Positions 46,593-55,724 are shown, counted from the stretch's first letter. The stretch: 64,000 bases of DNA from Bradyrhizobium sp. CCBAU 53351 (GCF_015291745.1 NZ_CP030059.1:186001-250000), one strand, 5' to 3'. Numbers and translations are program-made. Notes: generated by a model from the sequence alone, not told the origin.

Positions 46593-47282
46593 ATGACAGA
46601 TGAAAACGCCGCGCCGGTAACCGGCCATTCACCAAACGCGCTTGCCGCGGTCGAAGCCGAAATTGCACGCGCCTGCAAGGATGCGCGGCGCGATCGCGCC
46701 TCCGTGACGCTGATCGCCGTGTCCAAGACGTTCGCCGCGGACGCCATTATCCCGATCATCGACGCCGGACAGCGCGTATTCGGTGAGAATCGGGTGCAGG
46801 AGGCCAAAGGCAAGTGGCCCGCGTTAACGTCTGTTTACCCCGGCATCGCGCTGCATCTGATCGGACCGTTGCAATCCAACAAGGCGAAAGAGGCGGTCGC
46901 GCTGTTCGATGCCATCCACTCGGTGGACCGTCCGAGCATTTGCCAAGCGTTAGCCAAGGAAATCAAATCACAGAACAAGCACCCGCAGCTCTTCGTCCAG
47001 ATCAACACCGGCGAGGAGCCGCAGAAGGCCGGCATCGCGCCCGGAGAGGCCGACGCCTTCCTCGCCAGCTGCCGCGACACCTATGGGCTGACGATATCGG
47101 GCTTGATGTGCATCCCGCCGGTCGACGAACCGCCGGCCGCGCATTTCGCGCTGACCGCCAAGATCGCCGCGCGCAATGGATTGACCAATCTCTCGATGGG
47201 CATGAGCGCGGATTTCGCCACCGCAATCATGCTGGGTGCCACCCATGTGCGGGTGGGAAGTGCGATCTTCGGGCACAGGTGA
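46593..47282 (+). CDS. YggS family PLP-homeostasis protein
   Basis: A 229-residue member of the YggS/PROSC (PLPBP) family, a TIM-barrel protein that binds pyridoxal phosphate and helps control its levels, with no proven enzyme activity. The PLP lysine is in VTLIAVSKTFAAD, followed by FGENRVQEAKGKWP, LHLIGPLQSNKAKEAV, FVQINTGEEPQKAG and LSMGMSADFATAIMLGATHVRVGSAIFG. In relatives yggS often lies close to leuS; here four genes intervene. Confidence 0.94.
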   Translation: MTDENAAPVTGHSPNALAAVEAEIARACKDARRDRASVTLIAVSKTFAADAIIPIIDAGQRVFGENRVQEAKGKWPALTSVYPGIALHLIGPLQSNKAKEAVALFDAIHSVDRPSICQALAKEIKSQNKHPQLFVQINTGEEPQKAGIAPGEADAFLASCRDTYGLTISGLMCIPPVDEPPAAHFALTAKIAARNGLTNLSMGMSADFATAIMLGATHVRVGSAIFGHR

Positions 47283-47285
47283 TTG

Positions 47286-47429
47286 CTGTCGTCCCTGCGA
47301 AGGCAGGGACCCATACCGCGTGATCTCTCATTTGATCACCGGTGTTCGTACCGGCGAAAGTTAGGTGACTCCGGTCTTCGCCAAACTTCTCCCTGGGGTT
47401 ATGGATCCCTGCGTTCGCAGGGACGACAG
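47286..47429. repeat. Palindromic intergenic element (CTGTCGTCCCTGCGAA type)
   Basis: Perfect 16-bp outer arms CTGTCGTCCCTGCGAA (47286-47301) and its inverse (47414-47429) enclose about 110 bp that contain further partial matches (GGCAGGGACCCATA, TATGGATCCCTGCG). It fills the gap between yggS and the convergent hydratase gene. Confidence 0.85.
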
Positions 47430-47444
47430 GAGAGTGTGAGTTGC

Positions 47445-48230
47445 CTACACGAACCCCACCGCCACCGTCCCCAACACCCCAAAGTCCACCGTCATGTGAT
47501 CGCCGGCCGCAATCGGCAGCGGTGGATGGCACGTGCCGGTCGTCACCACCTGCCCTGCCCGCAAGGTGATGCCGAGCCCGGAGAGCTCATTGGCGAGCCA
47601 GGCGAGCGCGACGCGGGGATCGCCGAGCACGTTCTTGCCGTGACCGACATAACGCTCGCCGCGCACCGTGATCTGCGGCCGCTCCTCGACGAGATCCATC
47701 GTACGCCAGTTCGCAGCCGTCGCCTCGCCCAGCACGAACAGATGCGCGCAGGCATTGTCGGCGATGAGCTGCGCCTCGCCGGCGCTGGCGAAATCGCCAA
47801 AGCGCGAATCGGGAATCTCGATCGCGGGATGGAAGCTGTCGACGGCGGACAGCACCTCGTCGACGGTGTACGACGCTGGGCGCGGCGGCAGGTCGCGTCC
47901 CATGCGGAAGGTGAATTCAGGCTCGCCCACGCGCATCTCGTTGCCCTTCATCGACGCAGTCCCTCCGTCGGCGATGACCGTGTCGCTCATGATGCGACCG
48001 GCCAGCGGTCCGGTGACATTGATGTGCTGCTGTCCTGATACGCTCGTGGCTGCGATCTTCCAGCCGAACAATTCTCCCAGAGACTGGGTTTCGAGCGCAG
48101 CTTGGATGGCGTAGCCCTCGATTCGGCTCTGCGGTCGCACCGGAGCCTCCAGCGCGTCAAGCTTGGAGCCGTCGCGCCAATGTTGAACGAGCACGCGCGA
48201 TGCGGCCGCGATCTGATCCTTGTCGAGCAT
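47445..48230 (-). CDS. 2-keto-4-pentenoate hydratase/fumarylacetoacetate hydrolase family protein
   Basis: A roughly 261-residue protein of the hydratase (MhpD/HpaH-like) branch of the FAH superfamily. Blocks include GYAIQAALETQSLGELFGWKI, FRMGRDLPPRP, the metal-binding EIPDSRF region with preceding acidic residues, and GQVVTTGTCHPPLPIAAGD near the C-terminus. Such enzymes hydrate or decarboxylate 2-keto acids in aromatic catabolism, but no meta-cleavage genes are nearby, so the substrate is open. I prefer ATG 48230, with GGTGAG just upstream; GTG 48239 would overlap the previous gene by 4 bp. Confidence 0.85.
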   Translation of the reverse strand: MLDKDQIAAASRVLVQHWRDGSKLDALEAPVRPQSRIEGYAIQAALETQSLGELFGWKIAATSVSGQQHINVTGPLAGRIMSDTVIADGGTASMKGNEMRVGEPEFTFRMGRDLPPRPASYTVDEVLSAVDSFHPAIEIPDSRFGDFASAGEAQLIADNACAHLFVLGEATAANWRTMDLVEERPQITVRGERYVGHGKNVLGDPRVALAWLANELSGLGITLRAGQVVTTGTCHPPLPIAAGDHMTVDFGVLGTVAVGFV

Positions 48231-48235
48231 TGGTC

Positions 48236-48772
48236 TCACCCGATGATGATTCTTGTTTGTGGGCCCAGGCGCCGAACCAATTGCAGCATCGCAGATTTCG
48301 TCATCGAGACGCAGCCCGCAGTCGGGCCGAAATTGTCGCGGGCCAGGTGCAAAAATACCGCGCTGCCGCGGCCGGCAATCCGCGGCCTGGTATTGTGGTC
48401 GATCTCGATGATGAAGTCATAGAGATGATCTGTGCGCTTGAGGCGGTCGCCGCCCTGCCCCTCGCTCAGCCGGATTCCCTGGTTGTAATGGCGGTCCTTC
48501 GGATCCTCGCACCAGGCGTCGGCTGCCGTGATGGTCCGGGCCGGCAAGAAGCTCTGCGGACGGCTGTGCCGGTCGCCCCGCCACCACAATCGCCGGGGAC
48601 GGAAGCTGCCTCGGGGGGTGCCGCCGTCGCCCTCGCGCTTGTTGGCCAGGATGCCGCCCCGCCCCAGCGCGACCGGAATGGTCAGCGAGCCCGCGATCAG
48701 CCAGCCTCGCCGCGGATTGCCGGCGGCAGGCTTAACGCGGATCGTTCGAAGCGGTCCGGCACTTCGATTCAT
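48236..48772 (-). CDS. L,D-transpeptidase (YkuD-domain) family protein
   Basis: A protein with an L,D-transpeptidase catalytic motif near the C-terminus: HLARDNFGPTAGCVSM, with the conserved His, Gly and nucleophilic Cys, preceded by DFIIEIDHNT. It also has the GGTPRGSFRPRRLWWR segment. YkuD enzymes make 3-3 crosslinks or attach proteins to peptidoglycan. No clear signal peptide or lipobox is visible from either start. ATG 48772 gives 178 residues; ATG 48829 gives 197. The stop adjoins the hydratase start. Confidence 0.82.
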   Translation of the reverse strand: MNRSAGPLRTIRVKPAAGNPRRGWLIAGSLTIPVALGRGGILANKREGDGGTPRGSFRPRRLWWRGDRHSRPQSFLPARTITAADAWCEDPKDRHYNQGIRLSEGQGGDRLKRTDHLYDFIIEIDHNTRPRIAGRGSAVFLHLARDNFGPTAGCVSMTKSAMLQLVRRLGPQTRIIIG

Positions 48773-49009
48773 GGTGTAACCGACTGAAACAGCTCTATTT
48801 TTCATGTGAACGTGCAATGTCGAATTCATTACAGGACATTCATCGAAACGCCCTGCTATTCTGAGTTAGAGTGGTTCTGGCTTGTGAATCGGTGACAGCC
48901 CACTACTTCAACACGAACAACAATAACAACAGCGACCCCTAAACTTCCCCTCACGGCTGGGTGCGGCATTGGATGCGCGCCGAGCCGGACCCCAAAAGGA
49001 TGACCCCCT

Positions 49010-49696
49010 ATGGCCAATGCCCGCAAGATCCTGATCGTGGATGACGATACCGATCTGCGCGATACGTTGGTGGAGCAATTATCGCTACACGAAGAATTTG
49101 AGGCCTCCGCCGTCGATACCGGCGCCAAGGGCGCGAGCGCCGCCAAGGCCAATGCCCCCGATCTCGTTCTGATGGATGTCGGCCTGCCGGACACCGACGG
49201 CCGTGAGGTGGTCCGCTCCCTGCGCAAGGGTGGCTTCAAGGCTCCGATCATCATGCTGACCGGTCACGACACCGATTCCGATACGATTTTGGGGCTGGAA
49301 TCCGGCGCCAACGACTATGTGGCAAAGCCCTTCCGCTTCGCCGTCCTGCTGGCCCGCATCCGCGCCCAGCTCCGCCAGCACGAGGCCAGCGAGGACGCGG
49401 TGTTCTCGGTCGGCCCCTACTCCTTCCGTCCCGGCTCGAAAATGCTCACCGCGGCCAATGCCCGCAAGGTGCGCCTGACGGAGAAGGAAACCGCCATCCT
49501 CCGCTTCCTCTACCGCGCCGGCCAGATGCCGGTCTCGCGCGAGACCCTGCTCCAGGAGGTCTGGGGCTATAATTCCGGCGTCACCACCCACACGCTGGAA
49601 ACCCACATCTACCGCCTGCGCCAGAAGATCGAGAAGGACGCCGCCAACCCGGAAATCCTGGTCACGGAAGCCGGTGGCTACAAGCTGGTGCCGTGA
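49010..49696 (+). CDS. OmpR-family response regulator, CenR-like
   Basis: A 228-residue response regulator: receiver domain with IVDDDTDLRD, phospho-aspartate D56 in LMDVGLPD, LTGHDT and AKPF, then an OmpR/PhoB-type winged helix (RLTEKETAILRFLYRAG, VWGYNSGVTTHTLETHIYRL). The sequence closely resembles, from memory, the alphaproteobacterial regulator CenR, which with kinase CenK controls envelope functions in Caulobacter and Brucella; I have not been able to check this by alignment. No kinase gene adjoins it. CCAAAAGGATGA precedes the ATG. Confidence 0.9.
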   Translation: MANARKILIVDDDTDLRDTLVEQLSLHEEFEASAVDTGAKGASAAKANAPDLVLMDVGLPDTDGREVVRSLRKGGFKAPIIMLTGHDTDSDTILGLESGANDYVAKPFRFAVLLARIRAQLRQHEASEDAVFSVGPYSFRPGSKMLTAANARKVRLTEKETAILRFLYRAGQMPVSRETLLQEVWGYNSGVTTHTLETHIYRLRQKIEKDAANPEILVTEAGGYKLVP

Positions 49697-49754
49697 TACG
49701 CTTGAAGGGCGTGCGAATCGTTTTAGATCGCATGCCCTTGAGCCTCGGATCTGA

Positions 49755-50198
49755 ATGTCAATCGACGACGACGTAGCGCTTCTCGAGCGAGTCCCGACAC
49801 TGCGCCTGTTGGGCGACGCCTCGTTGCGCATGCTGGCGATCGGGTCCGAGCAGCGTGACTTCGTCCGCGGCGACACCCTGTTCAATCTCGGCGACGACGC
49901 CGATGCCGGCTTCGTGGTCCAGCGCGGCGCGTTCCGGGTCGACGACGGCGCCGGCGCCGAAATGATCGCCGGTCCCGGCGCGCTGATCGGCGAGCTCGCG
50001 CTGGTGGTGCCGATGAAGCGTCCGTCGAGCGCGATCGCTCTGGAGCACTCCTCCGTCATCCGCGTCGCCCGCAGCCTGTTCCAGCGCGTGCTCGAGAGTG
50101 ACCCCGCTGCTGCCGTTCGCCTGCGCGATGAATTCGCGGTGCGCTCGAGCCAGATCGCGAGCGACATCTTGATGGCGGGCGCGAAGCTGACGTCCTGA
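49755..50198 (+). CDS. Stand-alone cyclic-nucleotide-binding-domain protein
   Basis: A 147-residue protein made almost only of a cyclic-nucleotide-binding (Crp/cNMP) fold: FVRGDTLFNLGDDADAGFVV, GPGALIGELALVVPMKRPSSAIAL. The phosphate-binding cassette GELALVVPMKRPSS is close to the cAMP-type pattern GExA...RxA but the arginine is displaced, so ligand binding is uncertain. No DNA-binding domain follows, so it is not a Crp-type activator. It follows the CenR-like gene by 58 bp on the same strand. Confidence 0.8.
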   Translation: MSIDDDVALLERVPTLRLLGDASLRMLAIGSEQRDFVRGDTLFNLGDDADAGFVVQRGAFRVDDGAGAEMIAGPGALIGELALVVPMKRPSSAIALEHSSVIRVARSLFQRVLESDPAAAVRLRDEFAVRSSQIASDILMAGAKLTS

Positions 50199-50223
50199 TT
50201 ACCGCTCCATCCGGGCTACGAAC

Positions 50224-51039
50224 TTATACGTCCAGCGTCACCGTCACGGGCACATGGTCGGACGGCCGCTCCCAGCTCCGCGCATCGCGCAGGATTTTGA
50301 AATCGCTGACGGCATCCTTCAATGCGCGCGACACCCAGATGTGGTCGAGCCTGCGGCCGCGATCGCCGACGGTCCAGTCGGCGGAGCGATAGCTCCACCA
50401 CGTGTAGACCTTCTCGGACATCGGAATGCGGTCACGTGCGACGTCGACCCATTCGCCGGCCTCGAGCGCGGCCTGGAGCTTTTCCGTTTCGACAGGCGTG
50501 TGCGAGACGACCTTCAGCAGCTGCTTGTGCGACCACACGTCGTTCTCGTGCGGGGCGACGTTGAGATCGCCGACCAGGATGTGGCGATCCTCTCCGCGCG
50601 GATGCAGCGGCTCGCACGCCTTCATCTCGTCGAGGAAGCGAAGCTTGTGATCGAACTTCTCGTTCACCGCGGGATCGGGAATGTCGCCGCCGGCGGGCAC
50701 GTAGAAATTATGCAGCACCAGCGGCTTTGCGATATTCGCCTTCTCGCCGAACGAAACGGAGATGTGGCGCGAATCCACCTTGTCGCAGAAGGTACGGATG
50801 TCCTTTGACTCGAACGGAATCTTCGAGACGATGGCGACGCCGTGATAGCCCTTCTGCCCGTTCAGCGCGACGTGCTCATAGCCGAGTCGCTTGAAGCGCT
50901 TCAGCGGGAAGGCATCGTCGATGCACTTGGTCTCCTGCAGGCACAGCACGTCGGGCCGCGCGCTTTTGAGGAATTTCGCGACCAGATCGATGCGCAGCCG
51001 CACCGAATTGATGTTCCAGGTTGTCAGGGAAAAACGCAT
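50224..51039 (-). CDS. xthA: Exodeoxyribonuclease III (AP endonuclease)
   Basis: A 271-residue XthA-type AP endonuclease for base-excision repair. Motifs are TWNINSVRLR at the N-terminus, LCLQETKCIDD with the catalytic Glu, HNFYVPAGGD, LVGDLNVAPHENDVW with Asp and Asn, and the C-terminal RLDHIWVS and SDHVPVTVTL with the catalytic His. Length is as in E. coli (268). The 295 bp upstream contain the left side of an IS110-type insertion. Confidence 0.96.
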   Translation of the reverse strand: MRFSLTTWNINSVRLRIDLVAKFLKSARPDVLCLQETKCIDDAFPLKRFKRLGYEHVALNGQKGYHGVAIVSKIPFESKDIRTFCDKVDSRHISVSFGEKANIAKPLVLHNFYVPAGGDIPDPAVNEKFDHKLRFLDEMKACEPLHPRGEDRHILVGDLNVAPHENDVWSHKQLLKVVSHTPVETEKLQAALEAGEWVDVARDRIPMSEKVYTWWSYRSADWTVGDRGRRLDHIWVSRALKDAVSDFKILRDARSWERPSDHVPVTVTLDV

Positions 51040-51184
51040 GGGAAATGCGTCTTAGCATGGATTGGCGCGGGGAAAGCACCCGTGCGCGATAGACCGACTA
51101 TGGCCATCCACGACAATCTCTCGTGCCCCGGACGCGCTGCAGAGTCGGGGCCCACTGCGCTGCATTCTGGGTCCCTGTGTATCG

Positions 51185-52262
51185 AAATCCTGTCATGGTG
51201 GAGTGGGCGGGAAGCCGTTGGGTCCTTGGCGCTTGACGCCGTGAGCCGGCTCGGTCTCCCGCCCGTTCCATTTATCAACCTGAACAGTTGCACGAGGCTG
51301 CGCCAACAGACCTCGCATCACAGGGACAGGCACCATGATCATACGCCCTCGTTACGTCGGAATCGACGTCTCCAAACGATATCTCGATATCTTCGATGAG
51401 AGCCTGGGCGTGCCGGAGCGCATCGCCAACGCGCCGCAGGCCATCACACAGATCGCGGCGCGTTGGCGCTGCGATGTGCTGGTCGTCTTTGAAGCCACGG
51501 GCGTCTATGACCTTGAGCTTCGTGAGGCGCTCAGCCAGGCCGGCATCCGCTTTGCCCGGATCAACCCGGCCCGGGCCCGGGACTTTGCGCGCGCCAGCGG
51601 CCAGCTCGCCAAGACCGACCCGATCGATGCCCGGATGCTGGCGAGCTTTGCCCGGGCCATGCAGCCTGCCGCTGAGCAGGCTGCCAATCCTGCCCGCAAT
51701 GCCCTGGCGGGGCTTGCAAAACGGCGGGATCAACTGGTTCTCATGCGTGCCCAGGAGAAGAACAGGCGCAGCGAGGCCGAGGACCGCGCCATGGCCGATC
51801 GCATCGGTCGGCTCATTGAAGTCCTCGACAATGAGATCGCCGCAATCGAGGCCGATATTAGCGCACTGATCAAGACTGAGCCGGAGGTCTCCGATGATGC
51901 GCAGTTGATGCGGTCACTTCCCGGCGTGGGCCCCGTAACCTGCATGCAGCTGATCGCGCAGATGCCGGAACTCGGAAAAGTGGGACCGAAGCAGGTGGCC
52001 GCGCTCGCCGGCCTGGCTCCCTTCAACGTCGACAGCGGCGCTTACCGCGGCAAGCGGAAGATCGTCGGGGGCCGAAAGCGCGTCCGCGATGCCCTCTACA
52101 TGGCCGCTCTCAATGCGGTCCGCCGGGCCGATCCATTCAAGGCCTTCTACGCTCGACTGCGACAGGCCCGTAAACCTGCCAAGCTCGCTCTCATTGCCGT
52201 TGCCAGGAAGCTGTTGACGGTCCTCAACGCCATCATCCGCGATCGAAAGCCGTACCTGTACA
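51185..52262 (+). mobile_element. IS110-family insertion sequence (ends approximate)
   Basis: An element of about 1.1 kb with one transposase gene and a structured non-coding left part. No terminal inverted repeats are seen, as expected for IS110. The ends are estimated from where the sequence of the flanking palindrome is lost: left near 51175-51200, right near 52255-52265. A long non-coding left region and almost none on the right match the IS110 group rather than IS1111. Confidence 0.7.
51200..51334 (+). ncRNA. Candidate bridge RNA region of the IS110 element
   Basis: The 135 bp before the transposase start contain a series of possible stems: GGGCGGGA (51205-51212) with TCCCGCCC (51257-51264), inside it GGCG-CTTGA-CGCC (51228-51240), then CAAC-CTGAACA-GTTG (51276-51290) and CGAGG-N13-CCTCG (51293-51315). 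IS110-family elements such as IS621 make a bridge RNA from this region, with loops that pair with target and donor DNA. That one is made here is inference. Confidence 0.45.
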
Positions 52263-52351
52263 CTAGACCGGCTATGCGCCGCACCGCTACGCGCTGCGTC
52301 GCGTCCGGGACACGAGACGGGACTAGCCCGGCGCCGGGCCGTAATTGGTGA
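51335..52351 (+). CDS. IS110-family transposase (DEDD recombinase)
   Basis: A 338-residue transposase with the N-terminal DEDD RuvC-like domain: D11 in VGIDVSK, E53 in VVFEATG, D95 and D98 in KTDPIDARML. A coiled linker follows, then the C-terminal domain with RSLPGVGPVTCMQLI and the putative catalytic serine S234 in NVDSGAYRGKRK. All key residues are intact, so it may be active. From about residue 310 (TRPAMRRT onwards) the frame appears to be encoded by the flanking repeat, not by the element, and its end overlaps the 3' end of lolA by 29 bp on the opposite strand. Confidence 0.92.
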   Translation: MIIRPRYVGIDVSKRYLDIFDESLGVPERIANAPQAITQIAARWRCDVLVVFEATGVYDLELREALSQAGIRFARINPARARDFARASGQLAKTDPIDARMLASFARAMQPAAEQAANPARNALAGLAKRRDQLVLMRAQEKNRRSEAEDRAMADRIGRLIEVLDNEIAAIEADISALIKTEPEVSDDAQLMRSLPGVGPVTCMQLIAQMPELGKVGPKQVAALAGLAPFNVDSGAYRGKRKIVGGRKRVRDALYMAALNAVRRADPFKAFYARLRQARKPAKLALIAVARKLLTVLNAIIRDRKPYLYTRPAMRRTATRCVASGTRDGTSPAPGRNW

Positions 52352-53138
52352 AATCGATCTTGAACATGCCGGGATCGAGCTTCTTGCTCGAATCCAGATT
52401 GTAGACCGCGATCGTGGTGTCGTAGCCCTGCGGATCGGTGACGGTCCACTGCTTGAGCTGGCCGTCCTTGGCGCCGAACATCAAGAGCAGGCGGCTGGTG
52501 CCGACCAGCGCCTGCTTCTCCTCGATGGTGACGCTGACGAAGACGTCGTCGGCCGAGACGCCAACGACATTGGTGTCCTTCATCAGGTCGATGCGGTCGG
52601 ACAACAGGAAGCGCAGCGGCGTCTGCGACAGCGGATAGACGTCCTGGGTCGCGAGCTTGCGGTCGCGCACCACCAGCGACGATCCGTCCGCGACGATGTC
52701 GATCGGGCTCGGCGCGTCATATTCGAAGCGCACCTTGCCCGGCTTCTGGATGTAGAAATCGCCCTGCGTCTTGCTGCCGTCGGGGCCGACCTGGACGAAA
52801 TTCCCGACCAGCGTCGAAAGCGACGAGAGATAGGCGCTGACCTTGGCCGCCTGCGCCTTCTGGTTGGCATCGAAGGTCTGGAAGATGCTGCTCGGCACGT
52901 TGCGGCGCGGATCGGGGATCACTGGATTCGGCGGCGTCTGCGTCGCGCCGGTGACAGCGGGTCCACTGCCCCCGGATTGAGCACCATCACGGCCCTTCGG
53001 CGCGGGCTTCGGCACCGGCACGGTCTGCGCGAACGACGTCGCGGTCACCATCGCGGCAGTGACGAGCAGCACGCCGGCCACGCGCGCGCTTCGCGCAGCG
53101 ATATTGGCAGCGAATCGAATGTCCGGATGTCTGATCAA
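52323..53138 (-). CDS. lolA: LolA-like outer-membrane lipoprotein carrier protein
   Basis: A 271-residue LolA-family protein, the periplasmic chaperone that ferries lipoproteins from LolCDE to the outer membrane. A long N-terminus with a signal peptide (VAGVLLVTAAMVTATSFAQ) and a low-complexity proline/glycine linker precede the LolA domain (about 100-270): GNFVQVGPDGSKTQGDFYIQ, KPGKVRFEYD, DVYPLSQTPLRFLL. It lies 97 bp downstream of ftsK on the same strand. Its 3' end is next to, and slightly overlapped by, the transposase frame, but the stop is intact. Confidence 0.9.
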   Translation of the reverse strand: MIRHPDIRFAANIAARSARVAGVLLVTAAMVTATSFAQTVPVPKPAPKGRDGAQSGGSGPAVTGATQTPPNPVIPDPRRNVPSSIFQTFDANQKAQAAKVSAYLSSLSTLVGNFVQVGPDGSKTQGDFYIQKPGKVRFEYDAPSPIDIVADGSSLVVRDRKLATQDVYPLSQTPLRFLLSDRIDLMKDTNVVGVSADDVFVSVTIEEKQALVGTSRLLLMFGAKDGQLKQWTVTDPQGYDTTIAVYNLDSSKKLDPGMFKIDFTNYGPAPG

Positions 53139-53235
53139 CGCGTCGTCCTGTATGTCTAGGCGCCTTTTAGCGTGATTTCGGGCAAAAGCAGATATCGATT
53201 TTGCGTGAAATGATGTCTCGTCGAGGCTCCTCGCC

Positions 53236-55710
53236 TCACATATGGCTGTCTTCTTCCTCGACCAGAATCTCGCGCTTGCCGGCGTGGTTGGCGGGTCCGA
53301 CGATGCCTTCCAGTTCCATGCGTTCCATCAGCGATGCGGCGCGGTTATAGCCGATTTGCAGGCGGCGCTGGATATAGCTGGTCGAAGCCTTGCGGTCGCG
53401 TTTGACGATCGCAACGGCCTGCTGGAAGAGATCGCCGCCGCCGTCCGCGCCCATGCCGCTGGCGTCGAACACGGCGCCGCCGTCCTCGTCTTCGGTCGGC
53501 TCTTCGGCGGTCACCGCCTCGAGATATTCCGGTTGTCCCTGCGTCTTGAGGTGACGCACCACCTTCTCGACTTCGTCGTCGGACGCAAAGGGCCCGTGCA
53601 CGCGGCTGATGCGGCCGCCGCCGGCCATGTAGAGCATGTCGCCCTGGCCGAGCAATTGCTCGGCGCCCATCTCGCCGAGAATGGTGCGGCTGTCGATCTT
53701 GGACGTGACCTGGAAGGCGATGCGGGTCGGGAAGTTCGCCTTGATGGTACCGGTGATGACGTCGACCGACGGACGCTGCGTCGCCAGGATCACGTGCAGG
53801 CCGGCGGCGCGCGCCATCTGCGCGAGGCGCTGCACCGCGCCTTCGATGTCCTTGCCGGCGACCATCATCAGGTCGGCCATTTCGTCGACGATGATGACGA
53901 TGTAGGGCAGCGGGTCGAGCGAGAGCTTCTCTTCCTCGTAGATCGCCTTGCCGGTCTCCTTGTCGAAGCCGGTATGCACCGTGCGCGTCGGCTCCTCGCC
54001 CTTGGCCTTCAATTCGAGCAGGCGCGTGTTGTAGCCGTCGATGTTGCGCACACCGAGCTTGGCCATGTTCTTGTAGCGCTCTTCCATCTCGCGCACGGCC
54101 CATTTCAGCGCGACCACCGCCTTCTTCGGGTCGGTCACGACGGGCGTGAGCAGATGGGGAATGCCGTCATAGACGGAGAGTTCGAGCATCTTCGGATCGA
54201 CCATGATCAGGCGGCACTGGTCCGGGCGCAGCCGGTAGACCAGGCTGAGGATCATGGTGTTGATGGCGACCGATTTGCCGGAGCCGGTGGTGCCGGCGAT
54301 CAGCATGTGCGGCGTGCGCGCGAGGTCGATGATGACGGGGTCGCCGCCGATGGTCTTGCCGAGGCAGAGCGGCAGCTTGGCCACCGTGTCGGTTGCTTCC
54401 TTGGCGATCAGCAATTCGCGCAAATAGACCTTTTCGCGATGCGCGTTCGGCAGCTCGATGCCGATGGCGTTGCGGCCAGGCACGACGGCGACGCGCGCCG
54501 ACAGCGCGCTCATCGAGCGGGCGATGTCGTCGGCAAGCCCGATCACGCGCGAGGATTTGATGCCGGGCGCGGGCTCCAGCTCGTACAGCGTGACCACGGG
54601 GCCTGGATTGGCTTTCACGATCTCGCCGCGCACGCCGAAATCCTGCAGCACGCCTTCGAGCGAGCGCGAATTGGCTTCCAGCTCGGCCTTGCTGAGCGGC
54701 TGGCGATCGCCGGCCTTGGGCGCGGCCAGCACGGACACGGACGGAAGCTCGAATTTGTCGGAGGATTTCTTGGGGGAGGCCTTCGGCGAAGCCTTCTTGC
54801 GCGGTGCGCGCGCGACGGGCTCCTCCTCTTCCTCCTCCTCGTCTTCCTCTTCCTCGTGCTGATCCTCGTCGTCTTCGTCGTCGGACTGCGGCGAGATCGA
54901 GGGCGCGGAGCGCCCGCCTCCGAGATTCGGCTCCTGCCGGCTGAACGCCACGGCCTTGGTCTTCGGTCCGCTCGAGACCAGCGAACGGTAGGCGGCGCCA
55001 CACAGCCAGATCAGCCGCGCCTTCGTGCTCATCAGCGCATGGAACAGCCAGCCCAGCGACACCGAACCGCGATCGCTCTCATCGTCTTCCTCGAGCGGCT
55101 TGTCGTCGTCCTCGATCTCCGCGAGCTCGTCGTCATGCTCACGGGCGCCGAGGCCGCAGGCAATCAGAAAGGTCGCGGCCATCGCAGCGAACAGGATCGT
55201 GCCGAGCACGATGCGATAGATCGTGCCCGGCGGTCCGAAAATCACCGCGGGCGCGCGCACCAGGGCATCGCCGACGACGCCGCCGAGGCCGGTTGGCAGT
55301 GGCCATGCGCCGCCATGGGGCCAGCAGCTGACGAAGCCCGCCGCGATGACCGTGCAGAGAATCCAGGAGCCGAGCCGCAGCGCTTCGCGGTCGAACGGGC
55401 GATGCGTCATCATGCGCCAGCCCCAGACCGCGACGGTCAAGACCAGCATGATCGCGCCGAGCCCGAGGATCTGCATCGCAAGATCGGCGCCGATCGCGCC
55501 GGCATAGCCGAGGATGTTGCGGATCGGCCGCGAGGTGGCGTGGCTGAGGCTGGGATCCTGCACCGACCAGGTCATCAGCGCGGCCGAGGCGACGCCCGCC
55601 AGCGCGATCAGGCCGAGGCCGGAGAGTTCGCGCATGCGCCGCGCCAGACCCTCACGGATCGATGGCGGCAGATGGCCGACCAGTGGAATGACACGTTCGA
55701 TTGCCGACAT
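53236..55710 (-). CDS. ftsK: DNA translocase FtsK
   Basis: An 824-residue FtsK, which couples division to chromosome segregation by pumping DNA and activating Xer recombination at dif. Four or five membrane helices occupy the first 190 residues, then a short linker with a very acidic stretch (runs of D and E near residue 280) and a basic segment, the alpha/beta motor with Walker [16 protein letters not shown] at about 473 and Walker [13 protein letters not shown], and the C-terminal gamma winged helix ([20 protein letters not shown]) that reads KOPS. The linker is much shorter than in E. coli. ATG 55710 is preferred; GTG 55716 is two codons earlier. Confidence 0.96.
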   Translation of the reverse strand: MSAIERVIPLVGHLPPSIREGLARRMRELSGLGLIALAGVASAALMTWSVQDPSLSHATSRPIRNILGYAGAIGADLAMQILGLGAIMLVLTVAVWGWRMMTHRPFDREALRLGSWILCTVIAAGFVSCWPHGGAWPLPTGLGGVVGDALVRAPAVIFGPPGTIYRIVLGTILFAAMAATFLIACGLGAREHDDELAEIEDDDKPLEEDDESDRGSVSLGWLFHALMSTKARLIWLCGAAYRSLVSSGPKTKAVAFSRQEPNLGGGRSAPSISPQSDDEDDEDQHEEEEDEEEEEEEPVARAPRKKASPKASPKKSSDKFELPSVSVLAAPKAGDRQPLSKAELEANSRSLEGVLQDFGVRGEIVKANPGPVVTLYELEPAPGIKSSRVIGLADDIARSMSALSARVAVVPGRNAIGIELPNAHREKVYLRELLIAKEATDTVAKLPLCLGKTIGGDPVIIDLARTPHMLIAGTTGSGKSVAINTMILSLVYRLRPDQCRLIMVDPKMLELSVYDGIPHLLTPVVTDPKKAVVALKWAVREMEERYKNMAKLGVRNIDGYNTRLLELKAKGEEPTRTVHTGFDKETGKAIYEEEKLSLDPLPYIVIIVDEMADLMMVAGKDIEGAVQRLAQMARAAGLHVILATQRPSVDVITGTIKANFPTRIAFQVTSKIDSRTILGEMGAEQLLGQGDMLYMAGGGRISRVHGPFASDDEVEKVVRHLKTQGQPEYLEAVTAEEPTEDEDGGAVFDASGMGADGGGDLFQQAVAIVKRDRKASTSYIQRRLQIGYNRAASLMERMELEGIVGPANHAGKREILVEEEDSHM

Positions 55711-55724
55711 GCTCACGGGCCCGC

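Larger units (their letters stand above)
51119..52317. repeat. Palindromic repeat split by the insertion element
   Basis: TCTCGTGCCCCGGACGCG (51119-51136) and CGCGTCCGGGACACGAGA (52300-52317) are inverse complements at 17 of 18 positions and lie on opposite sides of the IS110-type element. This is the outer stem of a Bradyrhizobium intergenic palindrome, now split by the insertion. Confidence 0.75.
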
